This document shows positions 24,005 to 34,731 of a stretch of 64,000 nucleotides of DNA, piece after piece. Source of the DNA: Botryotinia globosa (Eukaryota > Ascomycota > Leotiomycetes > Helotiales > Sclerotiniaceae); assembly GCA_014898425.1 (NCBI GenBank), contig RCSZ01000005.1:558001-622000 (forward strand), in the 5' to 3' direction. A program made the position numbers and the translations under genes. How positions within the stretch are numbered: position 1 is the stretch's first letter; every line of letters begins with the position of its first letter. The notes beneath the pieces were generated by a model. That model saw nothing but the letters and a program-made list of their open reading frames with translations. It had not been told where the DNA came from and made no database searches.

Positions 24005-25379
24005 TGTGGCATTGGTATGTGCGAGCATTCCAACGGGGGTGGGGAAGTACTGAGATACAGAATCACCGGTCAATAACTCTTGAGTGTTTAGCTGGATTGC
24101 ATGTCAAGAGAGTGGTTGTCAAGCGAATATTCAAACGGAGGGACTGGAAGCTGGGGAGCGGAATCTGGGGATTCGTTGCATAACTACACTTCGTCGAATC
24201 TCCTATGTTATGCGCTGGCTGGCTTGGGCAGATTTTCGTCGGGATGGCGTTTTTTACATACATACTAATGAGTCGATGATAATGCGGTTCGGAGAAGAAG
24301 TGTTGAAGATCTTACAGGGGTTTTGATTTTTTACGAAATTTGAGATTTGAGATCTGAGACTTGGTGATTATGGAAGGTGGCCGAAGTGGAGTTCTGTCAT
24401 TATTGTGGTATGGATGTGATGGAGTGGTTGCGTGTGTATATCTTGGTGGCTGAGAATTGATTATGAGGTTTGGTCTTGCAATTTGGATAGGATGGGTTAA
24501 GTTTATAGAAGGATGGCATGGGGTGGACTTTTGTGGAAGATCAAGATTAATATTACTATAGCTGAAAGGAGGGAGGGGGGTGGGATATACGTTGGAAGGG
24601 AGTCGAAGTGGTGAATAAGGATTGGAGAAGGGAGAATCAGATTGTGCATACATTGCATTTTATGAGATGATACGAATTGAAACGGATTCGGTACTCGGTC
24701 GTTTTCATGCCGGGAGTTTAGTAAAAGAGAAGAGAAGAGCCCCTGTTTGAGATGGAGGCTGCGGGAGGGGGGGGGCAGAGAAGGGGGTGGTGGTTGAATC
24801 AGATTGAAATGGTTCGAACTGAGAGATACTTGAGTCGTTTTTTAATTACCTAGAACTATGTAGATAGTGACCACTTTGATAAGAATGAGAGGAGGTGTTA
24901 TATCAACCTAGTTCAACCTAGTTTAGCTTAGCACTTCTATTTTTCTTCTTCTCAGGGGGTGGTGTGGTGATTTCATGATGTAGTGATGTAGTGATATGGT
25001 GATAGATTGATAGATTGAGATGCGTTTGAGGTTGTAGAAGAAGAGAACGGGGAGGGAAAGAAGAAAGGGGATTAGAGACGACATGACACGAGAAGGGTGG
25101 GGTGGAATGGGTAGGGTCGGAACGTTTGTATCTCTAATGGATGAATGGATCGCATATTTAACCTGAGGGGTTTTGATAGCTAAGTTGGTATTTGGGGATC
25201 TGGATTGATGTGCTGTGTATACTGTGTAATGTAGAAATAATGAAGATATCAGGTATGAGGAATTGAGTATATTACAGATAGGTATAGATATGAAGTACAA
25301 GTTCTTCACATCCCCATCTATATCCACATCCACATCAAAAACACAATTATCTAACCTCTACCTCTACCTCGCCAACCCC
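24005..25379. other. intergenic between convergent genes
   Basis: Region between the convergent kinase and Vms1 genes. Open frames are short and biased. There is a run of G at 24764-24774 and GATG/GTGAT repeats near 24975-25015. No gene seen. Confidence 0.5.
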
Positions 25380-27437
25380 TTACCCCAACCTCTTCATTCT
25401 TTCCTCCGCAGCTCTCGCCCTCCTTTCCCTCTCAACCCTCATCTTCATCTCGGGCGTCATATCTCTCATTTCCTGGTCTCTCTTTTCCTGTCCACTAGCC
25501 TGTACACCCGCTCCTACGATCTTTCCCTTGCCTCCTCGACTACTAAATTTTCCTCCTCCTTTAAGATTTCTCTCCCTCTCCCTCTCCTCTTCTTCTTTCG
25601 CTAATCTCTCATCATCTATCCTCTTCTCTTCCATTTTCTTCTTATTCTCCTCTTCCTTTTCTCTCGCATCTCGTTTGCCCGCTTCCTCTCTACTTAATCC
25701 TGAAGGAACATTCGAGTTTTCCCAAGTATATCCTTTCGGGGAAGGTAATTCGTATCTACAAACTCGGAAAGCATCCCTCGTACTTCTCTCTCCACATAAT
25801 TCGAAAGCCGTTTTCCCATCTCCATTTTTGATCGTAGGGTCCGCATTTCCCTTTAATAATAACCCATCAACTAACAATCTAGAATTTAAGCTCGCGGCTA
25901 GATGCAAGGGGGTAGGAGCATGATAATTTTGTTCTTCGGGCTGAAACTGGAAATTTGGAGATACGGAGTTTGTTTGGAGGTAAGATAATAGAGCAGGGAG
26001 TTTTGAGCGACGGATTAGGGACTGTAGTTGTGATGTATGTAGAAGTGCCGTTTCTTCTTCTTCTGTTAGCTTTTTGGGTTGAGGTTTTGATGCCGCTGCT
26101 GCTTCTTTTTTGGCGGCGAGTGATTGTTGTGCCGAGAGAATGGCGGCACGTTTAACTGCGAGGGCTTCTTCGTCTACTTCAAGAATTTTGACACGCGTAA
26201 GTTCAACGAAGGAGCGCATGAGTTCGTTTTGCGTGGCTCTTTTCGTACTGAATGGAAATCCACGAATTCGAGTATCGTTTTGTCTTAAAACTTGGTCGTC
26301 ATATGGTCCGAATAGAGTACGTCTATTAGTGGTACCAGTGGCACGAATAAACATTAACTCGGATGTATCTATCATGCCTTTCCATGAAGTAAGAAGTTGA
26401 CGTACTTCATCTTGTAGAGCTTGTTCATTGTAACGACGGAGACTAGATCCGGCACTATGAGCGGCTCCCTTTGCGGAATCATTGGCAGATTGAGCTCCTC
26501 CTTGTTTGCGACGGGTAGTGTATCGATGAAAGGTTTTATGAGCGAGTACGACTGCTTCTTTAGTCAATGGACCCGCCGTTGCCTGTGGGTTCTTGACCTG
26601 TTTAGGGGCAAGAGATACGACCATGGCAGCAAAATGACCACCTCCTATCATACACATAAAAACGTGAGGGCCTTTGTAAGATTCTGGTAACGGAACGCCT
26701 TCACTGTTGACTGATACTTTGATCTGAGGTTTCGGAGAGAGTTGCTTTCGCTGAACAATTTCGTGCATTGGGGTTTCTTTTTCTAGCTCTTCATTGGTAA
26801 AAATCGCCCGGTATATCCCAAGGTAGGTGTTCTTCGGCATCGTAGGTGTTGTAAACCATATCATTGGGGCCTTTCCAGAACCTCTCGTCCTTTTTCTTAA
26901 GCCAGGATTATCATCAAATTCATTGCTTGTTGATGCTATAACAGCTTGCTTCTTGAGTAATGAGCTCAATGTCGTTTCTTTGCGCCCTCCATCCTCTTCA
27001 TCTTCTTCGGTATCTGATGAATCGGATCCTGAAAGACTCTCGTCGAGGTCTCCTACCAACTTCTCGAACTCAATTTCCGTTACAGCTTTTGCCCCTCGGA
27101 TCTTTTGCTTTAAATTATAGTTGTGGAAATCCGATCGTACGTGACTCTTTTGGTCCTCCACAGTATGAAAAGTTACACCACATAGCGAACAGGACTTTGA
27201 TCCCACATCTCCGGGTTTGGTTTGTGTAATTCGCTCGGTCGTGTCTGTAGGCAAATTGGTATCTGCTTGGTAGGTGTCGTCACTGGAGTCATTGGAATCG
27301 GTTTTGCGCGCGAGTGTTGATAAAATATCTTCTGGAAGGTCATAGACTATTGCTTGTTAGCTTGAGAGTTCGTGTTCAAGTATTGTGTTCCTACCGTATA
27401 ACGGTCTTCTAGTTATATCCTCCTTCCGTTGTTCCAT
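25380..27437 (-). CDS. VMS1: Vms1/ANKZF1-type peptidyl-tRNA hydrolase of ribosome quality control
   Basis: Exon 1 is 27437-27395 (MEQRKEDITRRPLY) and exon 2 is 27346-25380, with a 48-nt GTAGGA...ATAG intron; 669 aa. The order is: RRPLYVYDLPEDIL start; C2H2 zinc finger CSLCGVTFHTVEDQKSHVRSDFH at about 67-89; an acidic stretch; the eRF1-like VLRF1 domain with GGGHFAAM and the loop RRKQGGAQSAND, whose Gln near 300 matches the catalytic Gln of yeast Vms1; ankyrin-like repeats at about 490-535 (PTPLHLAASLNSRLLVDGLL); a coiled coil; and a C-terminal VCP/Cdc48-interacting motif (R-x5-AA-x2-R, in RERRARAAEER). The family cleaves peptidyl-tRNA on stalled 60S ribosomes and protects mitochondria from CAT-tailed proteins. 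All key elements are present. Confidence 0.95.
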
Positions 27438-28160
27438 TTTGACGATGCGAAAGCTGTTCGTTTGTATGAGGTGGGGGCTGATGGATGACTGCTTGAAGTT
27501 GAGATTATGCGCTTTACTGCCGAATGAGTGCTTCAGTAATAGTTATATTCAGTGTTGGTTGGCTAGTAAGTGTATATGCCGCTCAACAGTAAAAAAGCAA
27601 AGAATTGAGAAGAATATTTTGGTATGACGACAATACGTATTCGAAAGTAAAAAAATGTTCGCTGCCTCCTACGTACGACCTCAATCTCATCTGAGCTGAC
27701 TCCTTATCTCCACGTGATCATCTGATTCGCCCGGTCTTTAGTTTATCCTAGCGCCAACGATCCATGACATCAACCACCTTTATTAATGACGTAGATTATC
27801 CTAGGCCCCAGCCTCAGTTGGCTGAACAGAAGAGGCGTTTATCGGCATTGGCTATCAAACAACAAAAACAACCTTGGACCCAAAAGCAAGGAAAAGAAGT
27901 CTCGGGAGTCTTTGCTCCCTTTAATAAGTTCTGATACCTAATTATCAATTGAAGGAATACAAATCAAGATAGTACTCGAGTGGTCCTTTTCTAACCAATT
28001 GCAGTTATTGAATAACTGTGGAGTTGATCTACATTGTATGCAGCTTGATCCCGTCAACAATCCAATTCTTCAAATTCCCATCTTATCCTCAGCTGGAGAT
28101 TCCAGATCCCTTCAATCTCAATTCTCCATCTCCAATTCTCCACTATCACAATATCCCGAA
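27438..28160. promoter_or_regulatory. divergent intergenic region
   Basis: About 720 bp between the Vms1 ATG (minus) and the HAM1-like ATG (plus). It must hold both promoters. Short frames inside are not coding. The in-frame ATG at 28038 could extend the HAM1-like protein, but this lead looks like untranslated leader. Confidence 0.5.
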
Positions 28161-30514
28161 ATGTCTTCGTGTTTTGGTTCAAGAAAGTCAAAAGGTGACG
28201 ATACTCGTCCATTATTGCCTCAATATGAGGATGATACTTCATTACAGAGAACGGTTCATCAGAAATTGCATACTTATCAGATGCTTAGAGCTTTATCCAA
28301 GGGATTTATGCCATCTACTGAACAAGCCATAATCAATTTGAGAACTCTCTTGGCATCAGATGTTTTAAATCCGGACAATCCAGAATTGACAGATAGTGGA
28401 AGACGATTAATCAAATTCTCGAAGCAATGGCTTACGGAGTTCATTGAATTGTTAAGAAATAAGAATGACGGAGATCAGATTCAAGACTTTATATGGTTCT
28501 TGATACACTCAAGAATCTCTGTCAACACAACGGATCTTATTGAAAGAGCCACAAGCACAAGAGCAAAAGCAGACGCCTCAGCTAGTAAGTATTGTCTATC
28601 ATATATATAGTATCCTGATATCTGACCAGTCACAGCATACGCAAGTATCAAAACTGTTGGTAGTCTTCTATTGACAAATTCCGATTTTCGAATATTCCTT
28701 TCAGACCTCAATACCATTGGTCGACAGGTCTTTGCAGATACAGCAAAGACGGTATCAGATGTCGCAGAAGATGCTGCGAATAAAATTGAGCCATCGGATG
28801 TCGAAAATGAAGCAATGAAGAAGCCAGGAAAGGAGAGAAGTGAGCCCATTCCCAAAGAAGACCTTCAAGCTGAAGCAAGTGAGATTGGCGAAGTCGTTAC
28901 GAATGGTTTCAAAAAGGCAGGTAGACAAGCAGGTGAAAGTTTGAAAGAAAACATTTCTGGGGAGCAGAGAGAGACTTTACGATATCGTTTGAAGGAAGCG
29001 GTTACGAAATTGACAAAACGAAATGATTATTCGGACTCAGTCAACACAATTGGTCTTCTCTTTCAGAGATACGCCAAAGCCTATTCTAGAGCTGTGGATG
29101 AATCTATCAGCGCTGTTCAGGATGATGTTGAACCAAACCCAGCCCTTGATCGTGCAGTGAAGAATGGTTGGTCTTTAATGAGTTCTTTTGGTGACAAGGA
29201 TGCATGGAAAGAACTTGAGAAGCGATTCAACAAGGTCATGGAGCACTCTCAAAAAGATCCCGAATTCGAAAACCTTATGGGAGAATTGGCAAAATCAATT
29301 CAACAAATGCTTTCCGATCCAGATTTCTTCGATGCCGCGGCCAATAAGGTTGATGAATTGAAAGAAAAATCTAAGGAAGTGGGCACCGAGTCTCCTCTCC
29401 GAAGAGATATTGATAATTTGCTAAAACAAGCACGCACAACATTCGATTCAGTAATGAACGATCAGGACGTTTCCAAACTGGTTCACACAACGTTGAAAAT
29501 ATGGAATATTCTCAACCCACTCAACAAAACCTCCAACACCGAGCTCTTCACTGATCTCTCTACCGTGTTAATACCCATGTTCATCTCCGCCATTCAATAT
29601 GTACCAATTCCTCGTCTCGAGATATCCGTCCCAGAAATTGATCTTCTTCTTGAGAATCTCATCCTCGAACCCGGTAGAACTATTAATCATACCAGTTTTC
29701 TACCATATCGGCTCAAGATCCAAACCTATAATGATCTCTCAATTCAAAAAGCTCGATTCCGTACCTTTTCAAAGGTTACTTCTGTGGTAACAGTCAAGAT
29801 TCAAGGACTGTCAATTAGAGCAGATGAAGTTGGATTCTGGCTCCGAGCACATAAAAGTTTGTTTTGGTTAGCCGATGAAGGAATCGCTTCTTTCGAGCTT
29901 GATGATAGGGGTATCGATATCGAGTTCGATGTTGAAATCGGCCGCAACAAACTTGAGAAAATACTTACTTTGAAAGATACACGTGTCAAGATCCATCATC
30001 TTTCATACAAACTCAGCAAATCAAAGTTCGCTTGCTTAGCCTGGTACGTCCTCTTCCATATTTAATCACTCATTGATATACTAACTCAGATCTCAGGATT
30101 TTCAAACCTCTCCTTCGTCCTATCCTCCGCAAAACTCTAGAATATCAACTCTCCACCGCCTTGGCTGACTTCTTCCATGCTGCCAATCGCGAACTCCTCT
30201 ATGCACGTGAACGTCTCCGTGCAACTAGAATATCCTCTCCAGATGATATTCAAACCTTTATTAAAGCAATCATCACGAGATTGAAGCCAGAAGAGGATCC
30301 GGATCTGTATCTAAATGTGGGAGTTCAAGGGGGTGCAAAGAGTAAAGGAAATGTTTTCAAGGGCGTTTATGCGCCAGGTAGTGTTGTTAAAGTTTGGGAG
30401 AGGGAGGGTAGGGACGCAGAGGAGATCGTGGATGGAGAGGCAGAAAATAACGGTGGTTGGAGAAATGCAGTATTCGATGTTGGAGGACAGGGACAAGGGG
30501 TTATGGGTTGGTAG
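28161..30514 (+). CDS. HAM1-like protein (DUF5923/DUF4449 type)
   Basis: Exons 28161-28584, 28636-30043 and 30097-30514 (introns 51 and 53 nt) give 749 aa. The start MSSCFGSRKSKGDDTRPLLPQY is the customary N-terminus for this family, so it is chosen over upstream in-frame codons. The N-terminal part is helical and charged (SLQRTVHQKLHTYQMLRAL, LRTLLASDVLNPDNPELTD). Junction 1 restores ATYASIKTVGSLLLTN and junction 2 CLAWIFKPLLRPILRK. The C-terminal half (LIPMFISAIQYVPIPRLEIS, HLSYKLSKSKFACLAW) resembles a BPI/LBP-like lipid-binding fold. Proteins of this kind are widespread in fungi and poorly characterised; lipid binding is inferred. No membrane anchor or signal peptide is seen. Domain names are from memory. 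Confidence 0.85.
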
Positions 30515-31228
30515 GAAGCTATGAGTGTTAATGGGCGGGTCAAATGGAACGGCGGGATACATATCGCAGAGGCAAGATAAACCCAGGGAGGAATAAAATT
30601 GTAAGATATATGACCACAGTTCCCATGTGGACTCGGTTTGCGGCGATTAATTTTTTCTTTTTTCTTTTCTTTTTCTGTCTTACTGAAAGCGTGCGCATCA
30701 TGGGATTTGGACGGTATGGAAGGCACACAATCGATATTAGTAGGGTATGGTATCATAGTATTGTGGGAGGGCACAGGCGCGGAATTCTTTATTTCAAACA
30801 TAAAACACAATGGAAATCAATTTCAACCATGTTCCAGGTCTAGCTAAAGGAATGCATGAATGTGGAAAGTGAACTGGCTAAGTAGCTACTCTCACACAGA
30901 TTAATGGGCAACGTATTAAATGCGCTTCAAATCGGGAATTGCCTGGTTCTATTACTTCGAACGACAAAATTTCCAAAGGTACTTATAAATAGTCGGAACA
31001 TTGAAGAACTCCTGGACTTAATTTTTCCTTTTTCAAATTTTCATTGGCTTCATTCGCTTCAACACACGTTCTGAAAACCATCTACCAGGGTAGCCTGTCC
31101 TTTTTCAACCAATTCTTCTTTCAACTTTGAGCCACCGAAAATTTATCGCCAGGCTGACAGCAATGTCGTATTCTAGCAATAGTTTCTTCGACATCTCCTT
31201 CTATGGTAATGGTACCAAATTCTCAACT
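30515..31228. other. intergenic between convergent genes, no gene seen
   Basis: Convergent 3' ends flank this stretch. Frames at 30544-30847 (plus) and 30311-30810 (minus) are short, or overlap real coding sequence in another frame. A TTTTCTTTT run is at 30653-30673. Confidence 0.5.
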
Positions 31229-31585
31229 CTATATCCCACCTTCCAATCCCTTTCTCAAAGCAGTTTTAAACCCATAAATCTGCACTTTATCCCAGTCCCA
31301 CACACCACTCTTGGTATATTCAACTTGACGCAGTTGTTCCAAGACTTTTCCCTTGCTCTCTGCAAAGGCTAGAAGCACTGTTCCTTTTACTTGAGGCGTC
31401 TCCCCATCTAGAGGTAAATCATCAAAGAATGCACCTCCGAAAAGGATAGCTCCAGCTTCGGCTAGCGGCTTTACGCCGGCGAGATGCTGGGGACGGGCTT
31501 CGAGACGTTTTTGGAGCACGCCTTGGTGTTCGGGGAGAATGACTAGCCATTCATGTTTGGTGGGCAATGGAGTGGGAGATGTCAT
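31229..31585 (-). CDS. YCII-related domain protein, small
   Basis: Single exon of 118 aa starting MTSPTPLPTKHEWLVILPEH. It has the YCII-type pattern: an N-terminal WLVILPEHQGVLQKR strand-helix, HLAGVKPLAEAGAILFGGAF in the middle, GTVLLAFAESKGKVLEQL and a C-terminal VWDWDKVQIYGFKTAL. The length is normal for the fungal members. The fold is a ferredoxin-like dimer with a conserved His near the active site, here in RPQHLAG. The reaction is unknown for most members; some bacterial relatives act in aromatic-compound breakdown. No signal peptide. The single compact frame supports an intact gene. Confidence 0.88.
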   Translation of the reverse strand: MTSPTPLPTKHEWLVILPEHQGVLQKRLEARPQHLAGVKPLAEAGAILFGGAFFDDLPLDGETPQVKGTVLLAFAESKGKVLEQLRQVEYTKSGVWDWDKVQIYGFKTALRKGLEGGI

Positions 31586-32269
31586 TGTTATTGGGGGTTA
31601 TGCTGTGGGTTCAGTTGTAGGATGAAGGGTTGAAGAGAAAAAAGTATGGAGAACGATGAAAGGTATTGAGATTCGTTTTATATTCTATCTGATTTAGTGC
31701 AAGGGTTGTGGCACATGCAGCACAGAGAATGTATTTGTCATGTGCGTTAACCATATGCAATGCGATGGAAGAATCTAACCAGGATGGGTGCGGACAGATT
31801 CAGAATTATGGTGTCACCAGTAGGTGTACTAAATGGCGCGGCACTGCAAAAACGGACCTGATGATATCTCTTGAAGCCTTGGTTCGAATGTCTCAAGAAT
31901 TTTTGCACTAATTCCCTATAGATTGAATGTTAAAGAGATAGATTCTCATATCAATCAAGTGAAAAATGAATCAAATGCAAATTTTGAAAGTTTATGAGTG
32001 TCCCGTCAGTTCATACACCTATTGGTGCGTGAGAAGTGAAAGGGCGTTATTCATGCCGAGATTCGTGGTAATTACAAGTTTTATTACGTTTCTCGAGTGG
32101 AATCTTATCGGTCTTCAGGCTCCCCATCGTCGTGTACATAACATTTCTTCTTCAATTCTCCCATCTATTATCCTGGCGATTTCAAAAATTGTTTCCTACA
32201 TAGACACAGATTGTCGCTATCCTAAAATCACTATACAGTGTATTATGCGGCAATGATCGGGTGGTAGAT
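31586..32269. other. intergenic, no gene seen
   Basis: Short frames at 31708-31911 and 31966-32256 (plus) show no recognisable motif. The left 100 bp are the leader of the YCII-like gene. Confidence 0.5.
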
Positions 32270-32990
32270 TCACCAGCTATCCTCCTTATGGTCTTCCCGA
32301 GTGAAATCTTTCTTCACTGTTACAGTTCCAGGAACAGGATGGAGTTCTTGTCGAGAGTTGATGCTTGAGGATTTCCTGGCCACTGTTACTTTTCTTTTGC
32401 CAGTCGGTTTGTCATTTGCAAGATAGAAGTTATCCGCATTACTATCTTCGATTTTGGTTGTTCCTTTCCGGCTAGCATTAGATGATCGAGTCCAAGATAC
32501 GCTCACTAGGCTCACGTAATCCCAAACATGTCTCAGAGGCTTGACAAGTGGTGAATAGGTCTGCATACACGCCAAAAAGCAGCCTACGGCAGGATCTATC
32601 ACGGTCCATGAAAACTTGCTTTTCAACCCTGTAAAGCCAAGTCAGTGACAGCTAATTGATAGATTTGCAGATGTGTAACTCACAAGTGACGCCTGGCAAA
32701 GTCAGGCCGTATTCCAATACTCCGCTCGAAATAACAGCAAGACGGATAATCGCGATGGTTATAGTACTTTATCAACGGTTAGCCCGGACCACAAAATATA
32801 TGACAGATAGGTGACTTAAAATGCACCGATTGCAGACATTGCCATCACACCCATTCTCTTGCGAAGCGAAAGATGAAAACTATGAACAGCATTTATTGAG
32901 AGTGTAACGCTTAAGGCTTGAGCACCCAAGAGAACTTCAATAAAGTTGAAACTTTCGCGTGGGGTGGTTTTGATCAAGGCTTCTCAGATA
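32270..32990 (-). pseudogene. fungal rhodopsin-like integral membrane protein, C-terminal remnant
   Basis: Exon-like blocks read right to left: ~32990-32820, 32766-32684 and 32628-32270. The first gives FNFIEVLLGAQALSVTLSIN and RKRMGVMAMSAIGA, the second TIAIIRLAVISSGVLEYGL, the third SKFSWTVIDPAVGCFLACMQ and PLRHVWDY, then a basic tail. The helix order and the E/D-x-x-V-G-x-x-x-A-C-x-x-x-x-x-P-L pattern resemble the last helices of the fungal rhodopsin-domain family. The intron between blocks 2 and 3 (55 nt, GTGAGT) is normal. The one between blocks 1 and 2 (53 nt) fits phase only if it starts TTAAGT instead of GTAAGT, so its donor is lost. Upstream of 32990 the frame breaks (LIAVSMQVLVIYL is in another frame) and no N-terminal helices are found. 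Probably a truncated pseudogene. Confidence 0.6.
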
Positions 32991-34731
32991 AATCACCAGG
33001 ACCTGCATTGAAACCGCAATGAGGCTCTCCACGACAACACAAAGATCAATCAAGATGCTAAGTATGATTGCAAAGGTTCTGAAACTTCATGTCATGAAAA
33101 TTCGATGTCACAAAGAAGAATAGATATATTTGTAGGAACTTTATACATGATCTTTGAAGACTAGTTAGGCGACTCGCATAATTAGTGCTAAAAGATTGTC
33201 CCCCCATTCTAATCACGAGGTGACACACAAGCTTGCCATGTAAACAATAGTATAAAACTCCAAACTATATATACTGAGTCTAGTGGGAACTGCACTCGAG
33301 TAGCTTTACCAGTCTACTTCAATCAAGTATTCCTTGGTAGCGAGCTAAGGATAATCGCAATGTGTTGATATTTTACGGCAATAACTTGGCTACGCTGCTT
33401 AGAATCACATTACCGAATTTTCGCGATATTCTCAGAGTATCTCCACATGTCCTGTAGTCATGAAATAGGAATACAGATGGTACTTTCGAATACGATATCA
33501 AAGAAGGAATTCGAGATCTCAGTATAAGATAAGATCTAGGGTTTATCCAGATGAAATGAATTTCATCTGCAACACATGTATCAAAATCCACCGTTTCAGA
33601 CCACTGTTTTGCGCAACAATTTAAGTGAGAGATGCCCCCGCTTCCAACAGTTGGTCAGTAGTACTAATGATTTCTACCGAAGGCTATTCGTGCCGTGTAA
33701 GTGCAGATAAGTATTGGCTTTTCCGTTCTCTTATACGGCGCGATTCTTATATTTCTTTCTGACCGAAACATGCAAGATTAATTCTTTCTGACCGGAATAT
33801 AAAATAATCTTGCAAGACTTTGCTTTCTTTTCTTATTCTCAAAGTTATAATCCAAAGTACTAGCAAAGTACTATGTCCAAAAAGCTGTTCTCTACAACGA
33901 TCTTAATAAAACACGAGTGACTCGTTCTTATTCCAGATCATCTTAGAGTTCAAGATTATTTCGAAGTGTACCTCTATTATATTTCTGGTATCAAGCTTTT
34001 TATTGAAATAGAAGCTGTTCTGTCTGGTGGTAATTTTTTGATTGAGATAATGTAATGACGAGCGAGCAGCCGCGGATCAAAGGAATAATGCTTTTGGTGT
34101 GTGCGGAGAGTGAAGAGGAAGTATTGGAACAGCTGAAGAAGGATATTTGCATAGGGAGTGGTATTTAGAATTAGAAGAAGATGTAGATTGGAGAATTTGT
34201 GACGGCGGTAAAGAATGGGCGGGAGGCAGGGCATAGATTTGGGGTTTTCTGTACATTTTGAACTTTCGAAGCACAGGGGTCTTCATTAGATAGCTTGATT
34301 ACAGGCTTAAAGATGAATTCGACCGGTGTAAGGGGGCAAATACGTCGCTGTATGGAAGAATATTGAGAAAAGAATCTAGGGTTCTAAGGGAGGGAGATAG
34401 AATATATAATGCCGCCATCGATAGGGACTGAAGGGGAGAGAACACATGTGACGAAATGCGTATTCATAATCCTGACAAAAAAAGAGATCATCATCGATCT
34501 GTCTCTTGATCTGAATTGCGATCTTAAAATACAAGCCAAGCCATATGCCTAATTTGCGATTTTTATACTTCGCTGTCTTTTTATTTTTGTGCTCCCTTCT
34601 GTCCCCTTGGGTGATGTGCAGTTTAGCACCAGACAGTAGACGTTCTTACCCAGAAACCATATCAACAAACTTTGTGACCTCCATCCTTAAAAACGGATTG
34701 AACCCATGCTTTACAGAATTGAAAGATTTCA
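32991..34731. other. degenerate intergenic region
   Basis: No gene that I can support. Sequence just right of 32990 may contain decayed upstream exons of the rhodopsin-like remnant (LSILIDLCVVVESLIAVSM on the minus strand). At 33756-33817 TTTCTTTCTGACCG occurs twice, with GCAAGATTA/TAATCTTGC inverted around it. A 69-codon frame with a signal-like start lies at 34545-34754 (plus); see findings. Confidence 0.45.

Noticed and set aside
25528..27229. Several plus-strand frames of 60-130 codons
   Set aside because: Opposite-strand shadows of the Vms1 gene.
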